Source: Bdellovibrionales bacterium (GTDB lineage: Bacteria; Bdellovibrionota; Bdellovibrionia; Bdellovibrionales; UBA1609). Taken from it: a stretch of 11,282 nt of DNA. Location: the NCBI GenBank assembly GCA_026713205.1, contig JAPOOY010000045.1:1-11282 (forward strand). The letters are read 5' to 3'. Below are positions 5,968 through 11,282 of this stretch, in pieces (the first letter of the stretch is position 1; each line of letters begins with the position of its first letter). A program made the translations under genes and the position numbers. Below the pieces are notes generated by a model that was given only the letters and a program-made list of their open reading frames with translations, was not told where the DNA came from and searched no databases.

Positions 5968-6189
5968 TACACTTCCGATTTGAAATTTCGGGTTTTTCAG
6001 AGGAAAAAAGGATTACACCCCCCATTAAGAGAATAGAGGTGTCAAAAGTTCAAACATGCGTTTTGCCACAGAGCAACCTCTGGTCGCTACTGTGTCAAAG
6101 CCGAACTCACTTTTGACACCTCTATTCTCTTAATGGGGGGCTAACTTTATATAAGCGGAAGACCGAAAAACTCAAACCGAATCGGTATA
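5968..6189 (+). mobile_element. Hairpin element A (MITE-like family, 222 bp)
   Basis: Outer ends are TACAC... and ...CGGTATA, the right end containing GAAAAACTCAAACCG. The inner stem is perfect over 32 bp (6018-6049 with 6109-6140). The loop is 59 nt (6050-6108) and folds again (CACAG...CTGTG, AGC-ACC...GGT-GCT). The same architecture recurs at 7265-7487 and 10583-10806. It fills the gap between the convergent permease and methyltransferase genes. It encodes no protein. The TATA ends suggest a TA target duplication, as made by IS630/Tc1-type transposases; that is inference. Confidence 0.75.
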
Positions 6190-6200
6190 ACTATAACATA

Positions 6201-6992
6201 TTAAGGAAGAGCCACTAAATAAGCCACCCAGGAATCACAAGGCTCTCCATAAGTTTGCTTCCTGAAGACTCCTGTTCCATCACCTTTTTTATCAGACATT
6301 TCCCAATAAACATGAACTTTTGAAAAGCCCGCATCCTCCAAAATATCTTTCAATTCAGGAAGAGACCACATACGCCAGTCATAAGTGAACTGTTTTAACC
6401 TTTTACGCTCTCCTTTTCTCTTAAAATGAATATAAAATGTCGCCCGATTGGTTATGGAATTAAAGTTTTTTTGCTCCCAATAATAAGTAAAGTCTTTTTC
6501 TTCCACAGCTTCCTCATTGGGGCCTTCCGAATCAGAACCTCCGAAGGCGTCAATAATAAACAATCCTGATTTTTTTAATTTTTTCCGAACTTTCCCAAAA
6601 TATTCCATAAGTTGTTTTCTCTCCTTAAAAACATAATAGGAAAAATTGGAAACAGAAATAATATCCGCTCCGGGGAGAGAGGGATTTAAAACATTTTTCT
6701 GAAGAATGGTTAAATCCTTCTTCTGAGTTTTATCTAAACAGGATAAATGGTGGGTTTTTCCATAATTTAAAGGTTTTTTATCTGCGTCCACGGCAATGGC
6801 TTTGTAGGTCTTTCCCATCTTAATCCAGGCCACACTGATGGAAAAAGTCCCACAAAAATCCTCCCGTAAAGTGACAGGAGGTTTTTTATAAAAGCTTTTA
6901 TAGACTTTTTTAAAAAATCTGACATCCTCTTCAGGGCTTTGAACAGCTTTCTTGTAGTAAAAGTATTTATTATAAGGTTGAACAGTTTTCAT
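6201..6992 (-). CDS. Class I SAM-dependent methyltransferase
   Basis: 263 residues. After a conserved N-terminal segment (YYKKAVQSPEEDVRFF), motif I is LREDFCGTFSIS (residues 42-53), the SAM-binding loop. An acidic strand end IAVDAD (66-71) would contact the ribose, and GADIISVSNFSYYVF (about 108-122) plus a GLFIIDAFGG strand (143-152) complete a Rossmann fold. The N-terminal QSPEEDV...LREDFCGT signature belongs to a widespread family of uncharacterised methyltransferases; the substrate is unknown. The ATG at 6990-6992 has no clear ribosome site, and a TTGACA promoter lies so close (7003-7030) that the transcript may be nearly leaderless. It is divergent from gcvP, with two hairpin elements in between, and ends 12 bp from element A. 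Confidence 0.8.
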   Translation of the reverse strand: MKTVQPYNKYFYYKKAVQSPEEDVRFFKKVYKSFYKKPPVTLREDFCGTFSISVAWIKMGKTYKAIAVDADKKPLNYGKTHHLSCLDKTQKKDLTILQKNVLNPSLPGADIISVSNFSYYVFKERKQLMEYFGKVRKKLKKSGLFIIDAFGGSDSEGPNEEAVEEKDFTYYWEQKNFNSITNRATFYIHFKRKGERKRLKQFTYDWRMWSLPELKDILEDAGFSKVHVYWEMSDKKGDGTGVFRKQTYGEPCDSWVAYLVALP

Positions 6993-7002
6993 AAAAGCTC
7001 TT

Positions 7003-7030
7003 ACTTTAAGTATTCCTCTGAGAATGTCAA
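7003..7030 (-). promoter_or_regulatory. Predicted promoter of the methyltransferase
   Basis: On the minus strand TTGACA (7025-7030), 16 bases, then TAAAGT (7003-7008). The -10 box ends only 10 bases before the ATG, so the predicted leader is just a few bases. The -35 is perfect; the -10 is poor. Confidence 0.35.
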
Positions 7031-7070
7031 CCGATCATTTCCATTTCCTCGGCTTGAAATTTCATAAAAT

Positions 7071-7237
7071 TATACCGATCGTGTCTAAAAATTCAGGTTA
7101 TTCTTAGAAATAATTCTCTATTTTTGAATGGTCTGGAAGTTTTTCCGTCAGCCAGGACGACCTGCCGGAAAAAATAGAGAATTTCCTAAAAATGGCTTAC
7201 AAACTTAATTCGTGAAATTTCAAATAGAATCGGTATA
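7071..7237. mobile_element. Hairpin element D (same ends, different core, 167 bp)
   Basis: Terminal inverted repeats TATACCGAT (7071-7079) and ATCGGTATA (7229-7237). The left end continues CGTGTCTAAAAATTCAGGTT, close to the ends of the other elements. The core is unrelated to theirs: a 14-bp perfect inverted repeat, 7112-7125 with 7170-7183 (AATTCTCTATTTTT and complement), around a GC-richer centre. It looks like a second subfamily moved by the same machinery. Confidence 0.6.
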
Positions 7238-7264
7238 AATTGTGGAATTAAAAACTATAATTTC

Positions 7265-7487
7265 TATACCGACCCGGTTTGAATTTTGGGTTTTTCCATT
7301 TACATAAAATGAGCCCATCAAGAGAGGATAGAGGGGTCAAAAGTGAGTTCGGCTTTGACACAGATGCGACTGAAAGTCGCTCTGTGGCAAAACGCATTTT
7401 TGAACTTTTGACCCCTCTATCCTCTCTTGATGGGTGCAATCATTTCTTTTGTTTGAAAAACCTCAAAATTCAAACCAAAGGAGTATA
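7265..7487 (-). mobile_element. Hairpin element B (MITE-like family, 223 bp)
   Basis: Same family as element A, inserted in the opposite orientation. Ends TATACC (7265-7270) and GTATA (7483-7487). Outer arms GGTTTGAATTTTG and CAAAATTCAAACC are nearly perfect inverted repeats. The inner stem is perfect over 31 bp (7314-7344 with 7404-7434), and the 59-nt loop (7345-7403) is the reverse complement of the A and C loops at 51-52 of 59 positions. It lies 27 bp from element D, in the gap between the divergent methyltransferase and gcvP genes. Confidence 0.75.
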
Positions 7488-7699
7488 ATCCAAAAATTTA
7501 CTGATGACAGTTGGAGGCTAAAGTCTTTTATTCATTATTATCATTTTCTTCCTGTGGACTAAAAAGTGTTTTTAGAGAGTGGTTACAAAGTATCCCTTCC
7601 GGCATACCCTCTTAAATTCCTTCATATCGGTAAAAAATTCTCACCGAGGAGACTTATATAAGTTGACTTTAAAAACTGTCAGATTATTGTGTAAGGATT
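7488..7699 (+). other. gcvP upstream region without genes
   Basis: The 212 bases between element B and gcvP contain no convincing gene. GACAGTT (7506-7512) can pair with AACTGTC (7674-7680), and a GAGGAG lies at 7647-7652 but too far from any real start. A TTGACT promoter candidate is at 7663-7690. A long leader ahead of a glycine-cleavage gene invites a search for a glycine riboswitch, but the expected aptamer core is not visible. Confidence 0.4.
7663..7690 (+). promoter_or_regulatory. Candidate gcvP promoter
   Basis: TTGACT (7663-7668), 16 bases, TATTGT (7685-7690). Transcription would begin within a few bases of the ATG at 7700. The AAGGA at 7693-7697 is also unusually close (two bases) to that ATG, so initiation may be near-leaderless. 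A promoter further upstream is an alternative. Confidence 0.3.
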
Positions 7700-10549
7700 A
7701 TGAAAACCCCCTCCTCCCAGGCAGAGCACGACTTTATCAAAAGGCATATTGGATCAAACGAAAGGGAACTATCCGCGATTTTAAAAGCTCTCCAGGCATC
7801 CTCTCTGGAAGAGCTGACGGAACAAATTATCCCTGAAGAAATCTATAAAAAAGCCTCTTTCCATTTTTCTCCCCCTCTTTCGGAAACGGAAATGCTGGAA
7901 AAAGCCAAGCAAATGGGAGATAAAAATCAGATTTTCAAATCCTACATAGGCCAGGGCTATAACCCCTGTATCACTCCCGGAGTCATTGCCCGTAACATTC
8001 TGGGAAATCCCGCCTGGTACACTTCCTATACACCCTATCAGCCGGAGCTGGCTCAGGGGCGGCTTCAGGCTCTTTTAAATTTTCAGACCATGGTGGCGGA
8101 TCTCACAGGAATGGAAATTGCCAATAGCTCCCTTCTGGATGAGGGAACGGCGGCGGCAGAGGGGCTGGCTCTCGCAAAAAATGCCAATGAACAAAATCCG
8201 CAAGCCCGAAAGTTTTTTGTGGATCAGTTTGTATTTCCCCAAACAGTTCAGGTTTTGAAAACCAGAGCCAAGCATTTTAAATGGGAATTGGAACAGGGTG
8301 ATTTGGAAAGTTTTTCCGGCGGGAAAGACTATTTTGCCGCTCTTATCCAGTACCCTAACAGTCAGGGAAACATTGCAAATGTGGAGCCTTTTTTAAAAAA
8401 AATGGCTGACCAAGGGATTAAAACTGTTGTAGCGGCGGATTTGCTCAGTTTGTGCCTCTTAAAACCTCCTGGTGAAATGGGAGCGGATGTTGTCGTTGGC
8501 TCTTCCCAACGATTTGGTGTTCCTTTATTTTTTGGAGGCCCCCACGCGGCCTTTTTTGCAACCCGAAACAAATATGCGCGGTTAATTCCCGGGCGAATTG
8601 TGGGTCTTTCAAAGGATCGCCACAATCAACCGGCCTTGCGTTTAGCCTTGCAAACTCGGGAGCAACACATCCGGCGGGAAAGAGCGACCAGTAATATCTG
8701 CACTTCACAGGTGCTTTTAGCTCTTATGGCCGGATTTTATGCTGTCTATCACGGCCCGGAAGGATTAAAAAAGATAGCAAGGAAAGTTCATCATTTCACA
8801 GAAGAACTCCGCAAGATTTTACAGAATTTTGAAGGGGAAGTTCTAACCGAAACATTTTTTGATACTCTTCAATGGAAAACCAACTCCGCTGAAAAAATTT
8901 ACCAAGCTTTTTTAAAAAATAAAATCAACCTGGGCCGTCCTGCGCCGGATACACTCTCCTGGACTTTAAATGAACTCACTGAAGAAAAAGATTTACAGGA
9001 AATTTTTGAAATTCTAAAAAGTTGTGCTGCCCCCGCTTCAGGAAAAACCAACAAAGAAGCTTCTTCTCAAAAAACACCTGAAAGCATTCCCACAGTTTAC
9101 AAGCGCACTTCTCCCTTTCTCACCCATCCGGTTTTTAATAGTTTTCATTCTGAGACTCAAATGCTCCGTTATATTCACCAACTCCAAAAAAAGGAGCTTT
9201 CTCTCACCCATTCCATGATACCCCTTGGCTCCTGCACCATGAAACTCAATGCCACAGCGGAAATGCTTCCTGTGACCTGGGCTATTTTCTCCCACATTCA
9301 TCCCTTTGCCCCGAAAGAGCAAAGTCAAGGATATGCTCAACTCATTCAGGAACTGGAAAAACAACTGTGTGAGATAACAGGTTTCAGCGCTTTTTCCTTC
9401 CAACCCAATGCCGGATCACAGGGAGAGTACGCCGGACTGATTACCATTAAAAATTACCATGAAAGCCGTGGGGAAGGTCATAGGAACATCTGTCTTATTC
9501 CGGTTTCCGCTCACGGCACCAATCCGGCCAGCGCCCACATGGCGGGATTAAAAACAGTCCCCCTGGCCTGTACAAAAGAAGGCTCTATTGACCAGAAAGA
9601 TTTGGATAAAAAACTGGAAACTTACGGTGACTCTCTTTCCAGCATTATGATCACCTATCCTTCAACTTATGGAGTGTTTGAAGAGGGAATACCGGAAATT
9701 TGTCAAAAAGTTCACAACAAAGGAGGACGGGTTTATTTGGATGGCGCTAACATGAACGCTCTGTTAGGACTTTGCAAACCCCGATCCCTTGGCTTTGATG
9801 TCTGTCATTTAAACCTTCATAAAACCTTTTGTATTCCCCACGGCGGAGGCGGGCCGGGAGCCGGGCCTGTGGGTGTAAGTGAAGAGCTTAAACCTTTTCT
9901 TCCCGCAGAAACTTCCGGCGCGGTGAGTTCCGCGCCCTTTGGCAGTGCGGGGATTCTTATTATTTCCTGGGCCTATATTGCAATGATGGGATATGAAGGC
10001 TTAAAACAATCCGCCCAAGTGGCTATGGCCCATGCCAATTACATCGCGGAAAAACTGAAACCTTATTACCGTATCTTATTCACGGGACCTAACAACCGTG
10101 TGGCCCATGAATGTATTGTGGATTTTAGAAAATTTAAAAACGCGGCGGATATCACTGTGGAGGATGTGGCAAAAAGACTGATGGATTATAGTTTTCACGC
10201 GCCAACCATGTCCTGGCCTGTTCCCGGAACTTTAATGATAGAACCGACGGAAAGTGAATCCAAAGAGGAGTTGGATAAGTTTTGTGATTCTCTCATAGCT
10301 ATTAAAAAAGAATTGGAAGCCGCTTCGGCGAAAGACTCCGGTAAAAAAGCCCTCCTAAAAAACGCGCCTCACACTTTGGAAGATTTAATGAATAAAGAAT
10401 GGGCTTTTCCCTACGAAAAGAACGAAGCTTTTTACCCTTTGCTCTGGATTAAGGAAAGAAAGTTCTGGCCACCGGTTTCGCGGGTGGAAAACGCCTTTGG
10501 TGACATTAACTTATTTTGTTCCTGCCCACCTCTTGAAATGGATACATAG
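7700..10549 (+). CDS. gcvP: Glycine dehydrogenase (decarboxylating), P-protein of the glycine cleavage system
   Basis: 949 residues, the full single-chain P-protein (the E. coli protein is about 957), with the GcvPA-like half at about 1-440 and the GcvPB-like half at about 480-949. It is a cytoplasmic PLP enzyme that decarboxylates glycine and passes the aminomethyl group to the lipoyl arm of GcvH. Visible signatures are YTPYQPELAQGRLQAL and LLDEGTAAAEG (about 144-154) in the first half; PLGSCTMKLNATAEM (about 508-522) in the second; and HLNLHKTFCIPHGGGGPGAG with the PLP lysine at K708, where E. coli has K706. It ends with a normal C-terminus. gcvT and gcvH, often in the same operon, are not in the window. 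The neighbours are hairpin elements on both sides, so gcvP appears to be its own transcription unit. Confidence 0.97.
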   Translation: MKTPSSQAEHDFIKRHIGSNERELSAILKALQASSLEELTEQIIPEEIYKKASFHFSPPLSETEMLEKAKQMGDKNQIFKSYIGQGYNPCITPGVIARNILGNPAWYTSYTPYQPELAQGRLQALLNFQTMVADLTGMEIANSSLLDEGTAAAEGLALAKNANEQNPQARKFFVDQFVFPQTVQVLKTRAKHFKWELEQGDLESFSGGKDYFAALIQYPNSQGNIANVEPFLKKMADQGIKTVVAADLLSLCLLKPPGEMGADVVVGSSQRFGVPLFFGGPHAAFFATRNKYARLIPGRIVGLSKDRHNQPALRLALQTREQHIRRERATSNICTSQVLLALMAGFYAVYHGPEGLKKIARKVHHFTEELRKILQNFEGEVLTETFFDTLQWKTNSAEKIYQAFLKNKINLGRPAPDTLSWTLNELTEEKDLQEIFEILKSCAAPASGKTNKEASSQKTPESIPTVYKRTSPFLTHPVFNSFHSETQMLRYIHQLQKKELSLTHSMIPLGSCTMKLNATAEMLPVTWAIFSHIHPFAPKEQSQGYAQLIQELEKQLCEITGFSAFSFQPNAGSQGEYAGLITIKNYHESRGEGHRNICLIPVSAHGTNPASAHMAGLKTVPLACTKEGSIDQKDLDKKLETYGDSLSSIMITYPSTYGVFEEGIPEICQKVHNKGGRVYLDGANMNALLGLCKPRSLGFDVCHLNLHKTFCIPHGGGGPGAGPVGVSEELKPFLPAETSGAVSSAPFGSAGILIISWAYIAMMGYEGLKQSAQVAMAHANYIAEKLKPYYRILFTGPNNRVAHECIVDFRKFKNAADITVEDVAKRLMDYSFHAPTMSWPVPGTLMIEPTESESKEELDKFCDSLIAIKKELEAASAKDSGKKALLKNAPHTLEDLMNKEWAFPYEKNEAFYPLLWIKERKFWPPVSRVENAFGDINLFCSCPPLEMDT

Positions 10550-10554
10550 ACTCA

Positions 10555-10568
10555 ACGGCTCACGCCGT
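10555..10568. terminator. Small GC hairpin just after gcvP
   Basis: ACGGC (10555-10559) and GCCGT (10564-10568) pair around TCAC, five bases after the gcvP stop. The nearest T-run is 11 bases further on, so by itself it is a weak terminator. Element C follows immediately. Confidence 0.3.
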
Positions 10569-10582
10569 ACCAAATATGTTTT

Positions 10583-10806
10583 TATAGCTCTCCAGTTTGA
10601 GCTTTGCGGTTTTTCAGATGAAAGAAAGATTACATGCTCCATTAAAAGAATAGAGAGGTCAAAAGTTCAAACATGCGTTTTGCCACAAAGCGACTTACAG
10701 TCGCTATTGCGTCAAAGCCGAACTCACTTTTAACCTCTCTATTCTTTTAATGGAGGGCTAACTTTATGTAAATGAAAAACCGTAAATTTCAAACACGATC
10801 GGTATA
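10583..10806 (+). mobile_element. Hairpin element C (MITE-like family, 224 bp)
   Basis: Same family and orientation as element A. Ends TATAGC and CGGTATA. The inner stem is 30 bp (10637-10666 with 10726-10755) with a single mismatch, C opposite A on this strand and a G-T wobble on the other. The loop is again exactly 59 nt (10667-10725), with the inner hairpin AGCGACT/AGTCGCT. It lies downstream of gcvP and could act as its terminator. Confidence 0.75.
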
Positions 10807-10840
10807 ACTGATTTTTAAACAAGTTCCTGTTTATTAAATT

Positions 10841-10870
10841 CCTGAAAACTCAAACCGGAGAAGTGTGACC
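10841..10870. repeat. Lone end of the hairpin element family
   Basis: The segment CTGAAAACTCAAACCGGAG followed by AAGTGTGAC closely matches the reverse complement of the left ends of elements A and C (CTGAAAA..., CTCAAACTGGAG, AAGTGTAG). No stem or loop sequence accompanies it. It is probably the remnant of a decayed or excised copy. Confidence 0.45.
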
Positions 10871-11024
10871 TTAAATAAAAAAAGAGGTAAACCCCTTGGC
10901 ATTTGTACAAATGTCGGCTCTAAGTGACAGTTTTTTAGAAAACTCTTTAATTTCTGCCTTATATATCAGTGAAAATGGCGAAGATTCGTAGTCTTTGTTA
11001 AATATTTTTCTTCCTAGAATGAAA

Positions 11025-11060
11025 TTATCTTCTCAAAAAAGTTGATTTTTGAGAAGATAA
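11025..11060. repeat. 15-bp perfect hairpin
   Basis: TTATCTTCTCAAAAA (11025-11039) and its exact complement (11046-11060) flank the loop AGTTGA. It lies downstream of the minus-strand partial gene that ends at 11177, but no T-run follows in that direction, so a classical terminator call is not secure. Confidence 0.5.
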
Positions 11061-11119
11061 ATGAGAACATGCTCAAAAAGCTCTATATTTAAGAAGATGA
11101 ATGAAATTATATTCAAAAA
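11052..11119. repeat. Imperfect direct repeats of 28 bp
   Basis: 11052-11079 and 11092-11119 both read AGAAGAT, then AATGA, then TCAAAAA, matching at 22 of 28 positions and spaced 40 bases apart. A third, shorter match (AGAATGAAATTAT...CTCAAAAA) lies at 11017-11040. Confidence 0.4.
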
Positions 11120-11176
11120 AATTTCCTCTTCTTTACATTTCCTTAAAAATCTTAGAAAAAAAAGATGAACAACTAT

Positions 11177-11282
11177 CTACGGCAGTTCTTTTAAAAGGGC
11201 TTTTAAACTTTTATTGGATTTAAGGGTTTTTGTTTTTTGTTTGTTTTGAAATTGCTTGAGTTTTTTTTGAAGAGAAGGCTGA
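11177..11282 (-). CDS. C-terminal end of a minus-strand gene (partial, cut by the window edge)
   Basis: The minus strand is open from the right edge to a TAG at 11177-11179, encoding 34 residues rich in Lys and Gln (QPSLQKKLKQFQ... ending SLKALLKELP). This looks like a basic, flexible C-terminal tail. The A-rich DNA could produce such a frame by chance, but leucines at regular spacing and a clean stop make a real gene plausible. I do not recognise the family. Confidence 0.35.
   Translation of the reverse strand, partial: QPSLQKKLKQFQNKQKTKTLKSNKSLKALLKELP

Larger units (their letters stand above)
10807..11176. other. Non-coding tail region with repeats
   Basis: No convincing gene is seen here. 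It holds a lone element end (10841-10870), a 14-bp perfect palindrome CATTTGTACAAATG (10900-10913), a 15-bp perfect hairpin (11025-11060) and two 28-base direct repeats (11052-11079, 11092-11119). It is strongly AT-rich. Confidence 0.5.

Noticed and set aside
7248..7488. Small open frames on both strands within element B
   Set aside because: The two frames are near mirror images produced by the inverted repeat. They show no codon bias or ribosome site.
7504..7521. Five-codon leader peptide MTVGG upstream of gcvP
   Set aside because: Two glycine codons before a stop look tempting for a glycine gene, but there is no ribosome site or terminator/antiterminator pair, and so short a frame is expected by chance.
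7488..7699. Glycine riboswitch in the gcvP leader
   Set aside because: A CACCGAGGAG stretch and an AACTGTCAG near the start recall parts of the aptamer, but the conserved core (CGAAGG...GCAA, CAGGCAAAAGGAC) and the correctly spaced P1 stem are absent. A covariance-model scan would settle it.
10497..10733. Open frame running from the gcvP end into element C
   Set aside because: It overlaps gcvP in another frame, has no ribosome site and its second half is simply translated hairpin element.
5968..10806. CRISPR or integron attC array reading of the hairpin elements
   Set aside because: The copies are kilobases apart, separated by ordinary genes, with no short regularly spaced repeats, no integrase or cas gene, and stems far longer and more perfect than attC sites.

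Overview
The window is AT-rich chromosomal DNA from a Gram-negative (diderm) bacterium. The evidence is a lipoprotein with a lipobox, two type II secretion pseudopilins and a LolC/LolE-type lipoprotein-release permease. A 'deltaproteobacterial' or Bdellovibrionota-like host would fit this mix, but nothing here fixes the taxon and I hold that loosely. There are no tRNA or rRNA genes, no CRISPR array and no recognisable transposase gene.

Layout. Positions 1-2400 look accessory: a WG-repeat lipoprotein (minus), then a coiled-coil plus PD-(D/E)XK nuclease-like protein (minus) bracketed by two diverged copies of a ~66-70 bp hairpin repeat, with a REP-like inverted repeat next to one copy. At 2399-2764 (plus) lies a VOC/glyoxalase-like gene whose normal start is missing. 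Positions 2766-4451 hold three minus-strand genes: dps, then gspG and a gspH-like pseudopilin. A LolC/E-like permease (plus, 4703-5959) follows. A class I SAM methyltransferase (minus, 6201-6992) and full-length gcvP (plus, 7700-10549) are transcribed divergently. The last 100 bases appear to hold the C-terminal end of another minus-strand gene.

The most striking feature is a family of intergenic hairpin elements of near-constant size: 5968-6189, 7265-7487 and 10583-10806 (222, 223 and 224 bp). Each has TATA-type ends sharing a terminal motif, a 30-32 bp almost perfect inner stem, and a loop of exactly 59 nt that is itself a hairpin. The stem sequence differs between copies, but nearly every change is matched on the opposite arm. 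The middle copy is inserted in the opposite orientation. A fourth element (7071-7237) has the same ends but a different core, and a lone end lies at 10841-10870. I read this as a non-autonomous, MITE-like family, possibly with a structural role as bidirectional terminator or RNA hairpin. I cannot say from sequence alone whether it has been described before.

The protein-coding genes do not form one pathway. dps (iron storage and DNA protection), pseudopilins (secretion), a lipoprotein-release permease and gcvP (glycine cleavage) are housekeeping genes separated from their usual partners: no gcvT/gcvH, no lolD and no other gsp genes are in the window. The hairpin elements sit in the gaps between these transcription units.
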